From assembly GCA_011316305.1 (NCBI GenBank), contig SAUG01000108.1:62001-126000 (forward strand): a DNA stretch of 64,000 nt, written 5' to 3'. Every line of letters starts with the position of its first letter. Position 1 is the first letter of the stretch. This stretch comes from Rusavskia elegans (Eukaryota; Ascomycota; Lecanoromycetes; Teloschistales; Teloschistaceae). Of the stretch, positions 43,672 to 55,299 are shown one piece after another. Below the pieces are notes generated by a model. It was not told the DNA's origin. It did no database searches and saw nothing but the letters and a program-made list of their open reading frames with translations. Made by a program: the position numbers and the translations under genes.

Positions 43672-43935
43672 GGATGAGAGAGGTAGGATAAGAGAGGTAG
43701 GATGAGAGAGGTAGGATGAGAGAGGTAGGATAAGAGAGGTAGGATAAGAGAGATAGGATGAGAGAGGTAGGATAAAAGAGGTAGAATGAGAGAGGTAGGA
43801 TGAGAGAGATAGGATAAGAGAGGTAGGATGAGAGAGGTAGGATAAGAGAGGTAGGATAAGAGAGGTAGGATGAGAGAGGTAGGATGAGAGAGGTAGGATG
43901 AGAGAGGTAGGATGAGAGAGGTAGGATGAGAGAGT
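43672..43935 (+). repeat. 14-bp minisatellite (gatgagagaggtag unit), about 19 copies
   Basis: Uninterrupted array alternating gatgagagaggtag and gataagagaggtag variants with a few single-base changes. Since 14 is not a multiple of three, minus-strand frames show a 14-residue period (SHPTSLILPL type). They are not genes. Confidence 0.97.
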
Positions 43936-44179
43936 AACGGGTGTCTTGCAGATATATCCACTGAGTCCCATCTTCTTTTCCTTTTCTCTTAGCACTTAGG
44001 CAGGGTCGATTTTAGAGCAAGGGAATTTAATAGGGGAACAATGGAATGATGCGGATGTAGACCGATCAAAGTGAGAACAAGCGAGACGTGATTTGGGGGA
44101 AACAAGACAGGCATGAATGTCATGACGCTCAGAGATATCATTATTCATACCCCAAGAAGAATGGTAAAGGATTTTGCGC

Positions 44180-46169
44180 CTAGCCAACCATCCCCGCGCT
44201 ATCAGCTTGCCTTGACTCCGCCGCCGCCTCAAAGGTCCCATTTTCGAGCAGTCTCACCACATGCGCCGAGCTAAATCCCGGCGGCACCCAAGTAACGTTG
44301 TGGCCCTTGTCTTTCATTGAGGCAACAGTAGCGTTGTCGTACCAGCGCTCGAAAGTGACGATGTTCGGAATCAGTTGATCGTGTAATCTGGCTCTGGCGA
44401 CTGCAGCGTAGGCCGTGAGGTTGTAGAGAAGCGTGAGGAGAGCAATTTGTACGACGGCGGTGATGATCCGAGAACCTCCTGCGGAGCCGAGGACGACGAT
44501 GCCTGGATGTGTGGAGGAAGATGGATTTAGAGTTTCGGCGATGAGGGGAGACATGGATGAGAGAGGACGTTTGTGTGGACGGATGTAATTTGCTGGGGAC
44601 GGCTTGTAGCCAAATACATTCGAGATATTGGGGATAGAGAAGTCTGTAGGATGAAGTATGATTAGCCATGACCAGCAATCATATGGCATGATGTACCATT
44701 CATCTGGTTGTTCAGGATGATGCCACTTTCCGGGACCATGACATGCGAGCCGAAAAAGAGGTTAATGGTCGTCGTAAGCGAGACTGCCAGTCCTGATGTA
44801 TCAACGGCTGAGATTTGGGATGTACCATGGCTGTAATGATCGATCAGCAAGGACATCCAGCATTTCATCCTATCCTGAGGCTCACGCATCCTGTATCTCG
44901 AATCCATCTGGATCATAAGCTGACACTTTTTGCGTACGGTCATCCAAGATCTTTCTTCGGATCGCAGCGGCATAGCTGGCGCTCAGTATGGCCGTTTCCC
45001 TCGAATTTGGTCCAGAGTTTTCAACGAAATCGGGATCGCCAAAGCTTGCCCTCTGACCGTATTAATTTTCAGCCCGAACAGCGGATCTCAACTGGTGACT
45101 GACCTCCGCATATCCAAATCGCGTGGCTTCGATTAGTCTGTGTGTGCTGAGATTCACATGTTCGGGTGATCTGAAATTTTCGTAGCCTTCGATCGTCTTG
45201 AGGATACTCAATATCACGGCACCACTTGCCGGTTCTCCACATGCAAGGACACGATGGCCGTGGAAAGCGATCTCCACTGGTGTGCGCGCAATGACCGAGT
45301 ATCGTGCAAGATCTTCCGAAGTCATGATTCCGTCTGCATTCTGAACAGCCTTGACCATTTGTGAAGCAAGCTTCCCAGTGTAGAATGTCTGTGCGCCAGT
45401 GTGAGCGATATCTTCCAATGTATCCGCATAACGCTTTCTCTTCATAACATCGCCTAGACCAAGCCTTGTACCGTTTGGAGCAAAATCAAGGGCCCATGCG
45501 GGATCTTCCGTGAGAAAACGATTATCCTTTAGGAATCCTTCCGGGGCACGCCGTCGATCATGGGCGGCTGGAATGCCCATGGCTTTGAAAAGGTCTTCGG
45601 ATATGACGAATCCATTCCGAGCAAGATCAACTGAAGGACGAATGACATCAAACCAAGGAAGTGCGCCATACTGGGTGTGGATGTGTTCGAGTCCTCGAAG
45701 CTGGCCTGGAACACCACTAGCCAGCCCACCGTAGATGGAAGCGTCCACATTATGCTTGAACATGTCCACATGAGCGGCAGCAGGAGCTGTTTCTCGGAAG
45801 TCAATGGCCTGGTATGTACCATTCGAAGATCTGACAAGGGCCATGCCACCTCCTCCGATGCCGCTGTGGTACATGCTTATGACACCGACACAGAATGTGG
45901 TCCCGACGACCTGCTTTTCAGTCAGCGTGAGCTCCTGCGCCGAGATGAATGGAGCAACGGACAGCATCAGCAGCGTTTCCGCCAGCCTTGAGCAGGTCCA
46001 CCCCAATCTGAGTGCAGACCTTGTTTTCAGAACCAACGGCCCCATGGTGTACGACTTCCCGTTGCAGTCCGACGAAAAGTAGGTTGGAAGTAGTCAGGTA
46101 TAGGAAAGCGATGAAGGCAGAAGCGCCAATGACAACAATCTCCAGTCGCACCGCCCATAGAGAGCGCAT
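44180..46169 (-). CDS. Gamma-glutamyltransferase (GGT), membrane-anchored
   Basis: Exons 46169-45963, 45910-45104, 45052-44886, 44830-44697 and 44643-44180 (introns 51-55 bp) join in phase to about 592 residues. The enzyme cleaves the gamma-glutamyl bond of glutathione and conjugates. A single N-terminal membrane anchor ([20 protein letters not shown]) is followed by [20 protein letters not shown] then GGNAADA, and after the splice [11 protein letters not shown]. The autoprocessing and nucleophile Thr is in [13 protein letters not shown] at the start of exon 4, dividing large and small subunits. Substrate-site motifs PLSSMSP and GSAGGSRI are present. All hallmark residues are intact. An upstream in-frame Met would extend the N-terminus by 44 residues, but the family length favours the start given. 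Confidence 0.92.
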
Positions 46170-46504
46170 CGCAAGAGTCTCATGCAAAAAGACGCTGTCA
46201 TGCTTGTGGTTACACACCTGCGCCGTTGGGAGGCTAATAAAAGTCAGATGCCGATGGAACGGCTGATCTAATCTAAGCGAAGCTCTCTTGGCGCGTGCCA
46301 ATCAGCGCGGCTTTGCGGCTCCTCGGGTTTCCCCGCGTCGTTGCCACGTGAGAAGCTCCACCAACGCCTTCTTGGCAACGGTCGCGTTCTTATAGGAGAG
46401 GAACTTTTAGTCACCAATACATATTCATATCACGGTCTTTCTTCTTGTGCAATAGTTTCTCCGGTTTGTCACTCCCTTCTCTGTACAAGCATCTGTATTC
46501 CTAT
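46170..46504. other. Divergent promoter region of GGT and the GPI-type protein
   Basis: 335 bp between two divergent starts. Shared regulation is possible but no specific site was recognised. Confidence 0.35.
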
Positions 46505-47434
46505 ATGAAGATGACCCTGATCCTGGTTCTCGCTGCACTGGCCTACTCTAATGCGGCTTTGGCAGTCCTACACCGAGTGCGTGATCTCAGATCATCATTC
46601 GATGATTGCGCCAATTCCGGCTGCTCCGAAGCTGGATCGACTGGAAAGTCATGTTTTAAAGCTGTCGGCACCATCGAAGACTATGACAGTTGGAACCACT
46701 CGCCACAGAATGCAAAGGAGGTCCGCGACTGTATTTGCGGGTCTGAGTATTGGGGTCAATTAGCGCGGTAGGAAATCCTACCCTCGAAAATAACATCCTA
46801 ACAGGACGGCTGAGTATTCTCGAACAGATGCCGCGACTGCCTTGTTAGCAAGAACCTTTACCCTACGGATATTCCAGACATAATTACTCCCGTTTCTGCC
46901 ATGTCAACGTCCTTTTGCTCTCCGGACGGCGGTAGAACCAACACAAACACGATCGACGGCTGGCTAGATGGCAACACGTACGGCGCAGACCAAATCAACC
47001 GCTTGATGCCCATCACAACAATCCCTACCGATGCGCCGTCGCCAAATACCGGTATCGGAAGTGACGCTGTTGAGACAGTCATCCCTGAAACCGTCTTCGA
47101 TTCTTTGATCTCAGCAGCCTCCGCCGAGACAGGTCTCGTGAGCGCAATAGGCTCCGCCAGCGCGACGGTTGGGCAATCTTCAAGTACGGCTATACAGACA
47201 TCTGTGTCAAGCTCAGTCGTCTCCTCAACGACCACAGGCGTCGCCGGTCCGAGTACATCTGTGCGTTCTACGTCAACTTCCAGCATGGTTAGCGACACAT
47301 CATCAAATGCGACTGGAGCCCCTGTGGATACCACTGGCTCAGGGGGTTCCGCATCTGGTGCAAGTGGTGCTGCGCCTTTCCAACCGTGCATTCGCGTTTT
47401 GGTGTCGCTTTTCATATTCGTGTATATATTATGA
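46505..47434 (+). CDS. Secreted Cys-containing, Ser/Thr-rich GPI-type surface protein (289 aa)
   Basis: Exons 46505-46767 and 46828-47434 (60-bp intron) join in phase. The signal peptide MKMTLILVLAALAYSNAALA starts at the second of two nearby frames' Met, since the upstream Met lacks a signal-like context. The N-terminal 100 residues contain spaced Cys (DDCANSGCSE, KSCFKA, RDCICGSEYWG, ARCRDCLV) forming a small disulfide module. Residues 150-270 are Ser/Thr-rich stalk. The C-terminus ends in a hydrophobic tail (VLVSLFIFVYIL) typical of a GPI-anchor signal. The type is common in ascomycete surface proteins; role unknown. Confidence 0.72.
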
Positions 47435-47894
47435 ACGGGCTGCGATTCTGGTTCTGGTCTGCGTGCGGTCATCCACTCGTATGATGTTGAGCAATTCGCA
47501 TGGTCTAGAAGACGCTGGAAAGTATGCTGATAGCGTGCTCTCTATCATGCCTTCTTCCTTTTTGTCTGCGTGCTGAATCACGCCTTCATCATAAAAGGGG
47601 CATCGGCACTGCGGGTTAGGCTTTCATACCCGCGTTAGCCGCTATGTCCAATCAGCGGTTTGGCACGGACGGGTCGGATGAACCGTTGGTATGCATCTTC
47701 AGCGTCGTAATCCCCAAGTCTTGGTAGTCATTCGAAGCTACAGCCAGCTGCTGCCATGCAAGTGCTCTACGATTGCAGTTGATCCATAGAAACTTTATCT
47801 TATTTTCGATGCTAGCACACTAGGTCTCCTTGTCGGAAAAAAGAGGATCTGTCTTGCTAGCGGATTCACACCACGCTCTGTCCAAACTCAAGCA
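47435..47894. other. Intergenic, no gene recognised
   Basis: Spacer and promoter for the Zn2Cys6 regulator. Confidence 0.35.
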
Positions 47895-50414
47895 ATGAGT
47901 GATCAAAATAGAGAGGCATCGGATACGAATACCATGGCCTCTGCACGCTTGGAGCCTGCCACTCGCAAATTTACTGCGTCCTGTTCACGATGTCGAGCAT
48001 CCAAACTCAAATGTGATAAAAAGGAACCATGTGTAGGTTGCTGTCTCTCAACCATCCAGGGAATATTGCATTCAATCATGTTCCGTACAGATGGAATGTG
48101 TAAGGCGCAATCTTGGCCATGTATGTACCAAGGATGAGCGTCAGCCCAGGGCAAAGAGAACAAAGACCAATCACTGTGTTATTGATCCTCCCAAGACGTA
48201 AGTCATACCTCTGATATACATGCATGGCTACCTACAGACTAATGGCGACGGTACCAGCAACGAGTCACCAAGCCAGGAAAGTGAAGCGGAAGAGGCTGTG
48301 CAACTACTCGACCAGTTCGTCGACGGACCAACCTGCACAAAGGCCAACTCATCCACGACGATCAATCCATCATCACCTTTTGTAGCACCCGACTATCCCA
48401 ACACCTTCTGGGCAGCCTCATGCAACCCACAAAGGGAAGTCGAAAAGTTTGCCTTGATTCGAGAAGTTGTCGATGCCCTGCCCGGGCTTGACATAATTCG
48501 CCTCCTCAACGATGTCTTCGTTACTCGTTGCCAGGGTCCTCTTGGCAATGTCATTCACACACCGACATTTCTCGAGCAAGCAGAAATGTTTTACAGTTGC
48601 TTGGATTTTTCCTCGCCAGATGGACACGTTATGGCCCTGTACCATAAGATTCCTATGGATACACTTGCCTGTCACCTTTTAGCGGTACGTATCCCAGTCT
48701 CCATGGCACGAAGCGTTTACTTACATTTCTTCTGCTCATAGCTTGTGCTCGCTATTGCTTTCCATCCCTCACCCTCGTTACATGGGTGGGTTGCTACACC
48801 TCTGACTCTTCAGGTGGAAGAACTTCGAGCAACAGAAGTCTTTTCTGAGGCGTTGAGATCACTTGCCTTGGGTTGTCTTAAGGGTGAGACGTCGCTCTTC
48901 TGTGGTTCAATTGCTAGTTTGCAAGCTGCCACTTTGCTTTTGCTCGACGGTCATGAAGAATCGCTCGTGCTCGATTCGATCTTGGTTACTGCTATCTCTG
49001 GCGCACAGAAGCTGGGCTTACATCGACTGCATGACGCGAAACTGAATTGCTCTGTGTCCGACGATTCTTCTACGGCAGACTCTTCAGGATCTGGGCTGGC
49101 ACCTCTCATACGAACAGAGATTGGTGTCCGCATCTGGTGAGTTATTTGAATACAAGAATCTTTGCTTATAGCTTGATGTCTGATCTGTCCAAATCCAGGT
49201 GGGCACTCGTGTCGCGAGACTGGTCACGCGGACTATCACTAGGCTACTATAGCATTCATCCCTCGCAGTTCAACACTCGGATGCCCTTACACATCAATGA
49301 CGGTGATATATGTTCATCATCGGTGAAGGCAGAAGAAATTGACTATATTACCGAGCGGCCTAGATCTGAGTTCACCAATCTCTCATACACAATCTACGCT
49401 CTCGAAATCGCGTCTCTTGCACGCGAGTCTGTTGACTTGCGTGGTTCGCTTTGTCAAGCAAAAGCACAAAAAGATATACGAGTGGATGCCACCATGCGAA
49501 GCCTTCTTAACAAAAAGTACGAGGACTTTCTTACTGGGTTGCCGTCTCATTTCAGTCTGGGAAGTAGCGCAGGACTCAACTCCACAGCAGCTCCCATGGC
49601 AGCGATACCAATACACCGATGGATGCTGCATCAACAGATTTGGAGCCTGTTCCTGAGACTTCATCGAGCCGGCTTTTCGACTCGGGAAGGTCGAGCAGCC
49701 TGTCAGTTATTGGCCCAGAATATCATTAATACCCAAGGGCAAATCCAAGCACGCTGCACTGTTTGTGGTTCTCTATATACGAACAAGCATCAGCTGTTCA
49801 ATGCTGCTGTTCTGCTGCTCCTTGATATGCTGTTTACATCTACTGTTCCGGATACAGATCATCCAAGTGCTCAATTGAGTCGATTAATGACAAGAAACAA
49901 GATCCAGGAAGCCATTGAGCTATTAAAGACGCAAGAAGATGCCCCAGAGATCCCGCTGCCGGTATCGTCGCGAGAGCCTCAATCGAAGCGAGGCAAAGCG
50001 TCCGCCCAGAGGAGCTTGCTTGTTCTCAACGCCTTGATGAACCTGGAGGAGTCCCTGACCAATGAAAAAAACAACGGAGCAAGCCCAACACAGAGCCACC
50101 TCAGCGAACGTGGAGCGGACGCCGACATAAGTGCAAGGAAAACAGTTCTGCCAAAGGTGAGGGATGTCTTGAATAATCTCTCAGAAACGACCAAAGAAAA
50201 CGCAGCTGCAACCTCAGCCCCTACAAGCCCAAATCTGTTTGCGGCTTCAGGCTTCTCCACAGCTTTACCACCAAATCTTTCAAATGGATTTCAAGAGCCC
50301 GACGTAATACCTGTAGTCTTCAACAGCGATCCAGACGGCGTCTTCTGGGAGTTCTTGAATTTTGATACTCCCCCATCTCCTGCCCAAATTTATGGCGAGA
50401 CCAGTGGGCTTTAG
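47895..50414 (+). CDS. Zn2Cys6 fungal transcription factor (about 760 aa)
   Basis: Exons 47895-48032, 48091-48197, 48258-48684, 48742-49136 and 49199-50414 join in phase. The binuclear zinc cluster is CSRCRASKLKCDKKEPC completed across the first splice by MECVRRNLGHVC, followed by a basic linker (RQPRAKRTKTN). The third-exon acceptor at 48257 is chosen because the earlier AG breaks the frame. The middle region (LPGLDIIRLLNDVFVTRCQG through the MLHQQIWSLFLRLHRAGFST segment) fits the fungal-specific transcription factor domain. The C-terminus is Ser/Thr/Pro-rich and acidic, suitable for activation. It converges with the MFS transporter at 50.8-52.4 kb, a common regulator-exporter arrangement, so it may control that gene, although the transporter is damaged. 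Confidence 0.85.
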
Positions 50415-50770
50415 CCGACTTGCGGACTGTCGACGACTCGTTGAGACTGATCAATGTATTCCCTGACATGGCCCATGTATCGACATATTTCACACAGTGT
50501 CTGGATTCATCATCGAACATACAGTCTTGTATTCCAAACACACAGGAGAGGATGGTTTTCATGTATTCAATTTGCAGCTTCTACCCCAACTCACGTGAGC
50601 AAGCTGCAGCAACGGTAATAATCCGGACCGTTACGCCACATGCTCTCCAATTTTAAAATTCTATCAGATAGTCTACTGTATACAAGATCTAAGGAGAGCT
50701 TCGTGCCATCAAAATCTAGTGATCTTTGGTGAGACGAAGACATTCAAGTAGCAACCCGCCCCATCTTTTA
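50415..50770. other. Convergent intergenic spacer
   Basis: 3' flanks of the regulator and the MFS transporter. Nothing recognised. Confidence 0.4.
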
Positions 50771-52356
50771 TCAAGCATTGTCTTCTTCTTCTCGGCTGCT
50801 ACCATTCATGACCTCCTCACCTTCCTTACTTTTGTCGAAGCGATGATCCCGAACGAAAAGAACAACAATGGATAATGCAGCTGCTGCAAAGCCTATACCA
50901 AACCACAGAGCCTCACGGTATCCTAGCATAATGTCGGTACTGTCTTTGTTGACTTGTGTCTTCACCGTGGAAGCGATACCAAGGCCGATAGCAATCGAGT
51001 ATTGTACCACCGTCGAGATAAATGATCCAGCCACTCCTTGCTCCTCCGGCAAAACAGCGTTGGAAATCAGAATACCCGATGATGCGAACGAAAGGTCTAG
51101 CCTTTTTATAACAAGTAAGCAGGCCAGGAAGATGAAAGCCCAATAGTTGTCCAAATATTCAGCAAAGCTTATCAAAAGGTTGCCAATCGAGAACGAGAAC
51201 ATCGCAACCCCAAATATATACTGAGCCGGAACCTTCATGATGAAAAGACCGACGGATGCCGTAGCAAAGAACCCTCCAATAACCAGAGGGACCGTTTCGG
51301 CCACTGCAGAGAGTGGGCCTTCCATGCGGATTGTCAGGATGAAGACAGTCGCGTAGTAAAGGAAAATACCGAAAGACATCCAGCCAAAAGCCATGGCAGA
51401 CCTAATCGGCACAAAGCCTTTGCGTGTCCAGAGCGAGTTGGGCAAGACTGGTGCTGAGACGTGTGATTGACTGTAGGTGAGAACGATGATCAAGACGATG
51501 CCGAAGATGAGTAGCGCGTATGCGTAGGGCTCCTCCCATCCGACCACGGGGGCTTGGCTCCACGCAAACGCAGAAGGAATCAGCCAGGGACACCAAGCAG
51601 AGTGCCAACATAGTCGAACTGCCAGAGACCAAGTCCAGGAATCGCCTTACCAATACGATGCGGAACCACGATCCAAGCCGCCACACTCATCACCAGAGAT
51701 CCAATAGCCCAAAACCAGAACGCCCATTTCCAAGTGACTTTCTGTGGCAAAGGCAGCACCGATGACACCTCCAAAGATATACCCTGCCGGCGCACAAACC
51801 CCCAAAAATCAAACCCGATATTCTTGGGCCAGAAAGGCACGAAAGCCCTACCTAAAACCGCGAAGGGATTCGGCACCAAAGCCGCATTGCCTATGCCCAT
51901 GAATCCTCTTGCGATATCGAAATGGATGGCGTCATCTGCGAAACCCGTGACAAGAGACCATATTGCCATCAAGATCCATCCGGCCATGAAGACGTATTTG
52001 TGACTGAAACAATCGCCGAGTCGGCCCGTCACTAGGACGAAAACACCGCCGCCTAGAGCATAGGAGCTCATGAACCAGGAGAGCTGGGCGTTTTGTGTGG
52101 TGCCGAGAGTGTGGCCGATCTGTTCGACGGAGAACGCTGTGTTGCCTAGGGCGCCGATTGAGAAGAGCTGGAAAGCACCGATGATGAGGATGAAGAGAGC
52201 TTCTTGGAAGGAGGGAGGGGTGGGTGGCGTGCATGAGGTGCTGGTGCCGTCGGATTCGGTGCCGGGGGTAGTGGATTGGGCGGAAGGTCCTTGGTCTCTG
52301 ATGGGAATTTCGTCCTCTGAGGTTGGAGAATTGCTGGGAGAAGACATGACTGACAT
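50771..52356 (-). pseudogene. ATR1-like DHA2-type MFS transporter with frame breaks
   Basis: From ATG 52356, a Ser/Thr/Pro-rich N-terminus leads to FSIGALGNTAFSVEQIG, WFMSSYALGGGVFVLVTGRL and the family end AFWFWAIGSLVMSV...WIVVPHRIG, then in a second frame AWSQAPVVGWEEPY and the remaining spans to 50771. This is the aminotriazole-resistance (ATR1) group of 14-span drug:H+ antiporters. Between about 51800 and 51740 the family sequence (GVCAPAGYIFGGVIGAAFAT) is in a different frame, so a one-base shift at the T5/G5 run near 51798-51808 is undone near 51735-51742. A third break at about 51582 ends the first frame with a TGA. Either a recent pseudogene or assembly indels. No introns needed otherwise. 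Confidence 0.72.
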
Positions 52357-53199
52357 TGCAACAGTAGAGTGATTGGATTAGAGTACAGAGAATACGTGAG
52401 AGTTGCTGCTGGGGTTTTTGGAAAGATTGGCAACCAATTTCTGAAAAGCGTACAGTGACAAGAGACAGTAATTGCGAAGGTAGTAAAACGCTTTGTACTC
52501 ACTCTCTGTTCTCCTAAAGGATTTCAGATGCCAGGTTTGTCATGTTAGCCAAGGTATCCATCTGCCGTCCGTCCCTGAGAACTTCGCGAAACTCCGCGGA
52601 CTTTCGACCCCTTGCCAAGACTCCGAGTTGCCTGCATCCTCATCAGCAGCGGCCACTATTGTGCCGAGATTGAGAGACGCGACAGGGGCATTTACAGAGG
52701 AACGATTGTCTGGCGTTTGGGATTTTATGGGAATGCGTGTCGTAGCCTGCGTGATATTTGCTTCGGTGAGTGATACAATCCTTGACATTTAATTTGTACT
52801 GAGGGAGCTTTCACTACTTTGACATACTCTGGAATTTATATACCATCACACGCGGGCCAGCCTCACAAGTCCTTGTACGTCAGCCCTGTGGCTTTGAGTA
52901 GAGCTTCTTTCAGATATTCCTGCCTAGGGCCGCCGCTGCTTTCTGTATTCCAGATGCAAGTCATCAACGTGGGCTATTTTTGCTACTCAGCGTGAGCTTA
53001 TGAGTATGTAGCACATTGGCAATTGATAGATCCGGTATCTCACGGTTTTATTAGCGAGTTTATACGTGAGTATAGGCGTTTGACATGTTCCTGTTTCCGT
53101 ACATAGGTCTTCGCCCGAACTCAAGTGATGAATCTCCACTGATATTACATATTATACAAGGGTCCGAGTCCATGTTCATAGCTGTTTTCGTCGTGACAT
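52357..53199. other. Intergenic, no gene recognised
   Basis: Upstream of the MFS gene and beyond the TDT pseudogene. Only short frames. Confidence 0.35.
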
Positions 53200-53269
53200 T
53201 TTGGAAACACCATCTTCAGAGTGAAGAAAGTGTTTGCAAGCCCCGCACAGAGCGTAATTACGACAAGAC

Positions 53270-54480
53270 TGCATGATCAACCAGCAAACAATTGAGTTTG
53301 AAACGGTGTGCGGTTCCCAGCGTACGTTGTCGAAATAGCATTGAAAGCCGGAGAGTTTAACGAGTTGCCAGGTTGGATGGCTCCTGATGACAATACGCCC
53401 CAAGGATTTATTAGACGAAGAAGCCAAAAGCAAGGGTCTGGCAACACGTACCCAAGGGTAGACAGAACTCCATACCAAAAGACTATATTCTTTGATTCCT
53501 CCATGTGCAAAGATACCCAAGTGAGTGGTCATTGCCAAAAAAAAAAAAAAGAGCATCCACCAAGCAGCAAAGCTCCAAATCAAAAGCCCAGAGAGTGTAC
53601 CCACGATATCCAACACCTTACCGGCGCTGGCTGTCATGAACGTACCCCGGTTGTAAGACGCAAAAAGCAGCTAAAGAGCAGCCGAAGCCTAACCGAGAGG
53701 ACCCAATTTGCAGTGTTGGCATTTCCCCATCAAGCAGGTGTTTAAAGTTGAGACGCGTGTCGCGACATGAGAAACAGGGGCTTGTAGGCAAGAGAGTTCG
53801 GAGATTCACTTACCGAACGTCACATGATTCATCCATAGCTGACTTTTGTTCGGAAATCCACCGTTCAGGAGACGTGCCACATACACGCCACACAGAATGA
53901 CGGCGTCCGCAAGGCCCAATCCCAGACGCACGTAACCGGTGATGATCATGGGGACCTGAAGTCTCGCCGAGAGTTTCCCATATACGCTCACAGTACCGCA
54001 AGCCGAGGTAGCAGGAAGGGGCGCAAATGCCGGCAGGAGAACGATTGGAGGAACATTTTCAATGCCCGGCGGAGTGCGGCGAAAGTACGTATATGGTGCG
54101 CCAATCGAGACAGAAAAAAAGCCAAGAAGACGTTGATCCGACTAAGGACGTATGCTACCATCCCCCTAGACGGCCCCCAAGCTTTGGCGCAGACGAAGGC
54201 TACCATGCTGACGATAGTGCCGAGGATGATTAACGGACTGGCGAGGAGACATAGGGACATTATGTCCGTAATATGCTCCCTATGAACGCTTTTTGGGGAC
54301 AGGATGATTTGAGGATGTATAGTAGGCCGAAGACGGCGAAGAGCATAATCCTGAGAAGCCATACCACGGTGGCAATGATTTCCAAGCCTCGAAATTGCCC
54401 ATGCAGCTGAAAGAGAAGTGTCGCTAGAATCCCAGTACTCTGGGGAACCACAAATGCTATTGTTGGCTAGCCCTCAAGCA
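53270..54480 (-). pseudogene. TDT-family (SSU1/Mae1/SLAC1-like) anion transporter pseudogene
   Basis: Separate minus-strand frames give pieces of one polytopic protein in order. First STGILATLLFQLHGQFRGLE then IIATVVWLLRIMLFAVF (54450-54300). Then LASPLIILGTIVSMVAFVCA...YVLSRINVFLAFF. Then, after a frame change at a run of eight T, PMIITGYVRLGLGLADAVIL then CGVYVARLLNGGFPNKSQ. Finally GKVLDIVGTLSGLLIWSFAA then WWMLFFFF. The STG-x-ATLL and FRGLE..AT motifs and span spacing resemble sulfite/malate transporters of the TDT family. At least two frame breaks and no continuous frame exist. The poly-A run at 53540-53553 sits in the last piece. Assigned from general resemblance, not alignment. Confidence 0.5.
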
Positions 54481-55299
54481 TCTTTTTCCAGTTGGTTTGA
54501 CGGTCATGCTCGACACGTCCATTGGCAGCTTCCATACCTTGTGGCAAAGGAGACGACCAAACTGGTATGGAGAGGTCGAAATGCTCGGGCGGAAGCAGCC
54601 AGGGAGTCTGCCATCTGGAGATGCCATCAAGAAGGACTTCATCTCCGCTCCCACCAATCAAGGGAATCGCTGGCAACGATGTGAGGAATCACTGGAACCC
54701 GAGCGGTGTCCCCTGCCGCCGGGCTAGCCACTAGCAGGCAAAAGATCAGACCTAGGAGGTATCGAAATACCCGCCCTACAACGAATACTGTACATGGGAG
54801 ATATTTGATAAGATAACGTACTCTCGGTACTGTCAGCGCCGCGGTTCTTTCCGTTCTTTCCGCAAGCTACGGCGACTGGTAACTTTGACATGTCTTGGCA
54901 GTCGCGTTTGTCGAACGCGCTCTCAATCGAGTCTTCACATTGCACCTGCCGTTAAAATATTCAATTGAGTGCGTACATTTGGACAACAAAGGCCATTGCG
55001 ATTCTACGAACGATTGGTATACCTCAAAACATTTAGAACACCACACACTTCATTATGCTAAACGTTGCCAGATTAGATTCGACCTACCAGGGTCGCACCT
55101 CGATACCACAGCCTCTGTGGACCGTGGCTTCTTGGCTTCAGGAGCGCAGGAATCGCTTTCCGACTGCTGCTCGCAAGGCTGAGAATGAGGAATGCCTGAA
55201 AACTGAGGCGCGAGAGCAAAAGCAGGACTCGAAATTACAAAGGTCGCTACAAAAAAAATAAGACGTTGGAGCAGCCAGGCGACTAGGCGCTTTGGAAAA
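54481..55299. other. Spacer with no clear gene
   Basis: Possible N-terminal remains of the TDT pseudogene up to about 54700. Otherwise nothing recognised. Confidence 0.3.

Noticed and set aside
43561..43995. Minus-strand frames rich in SHPTSLILPLSSYL
   Set aside because: Pure translation of the 14-bp minisatellite. The two overlapping frames show the same period.
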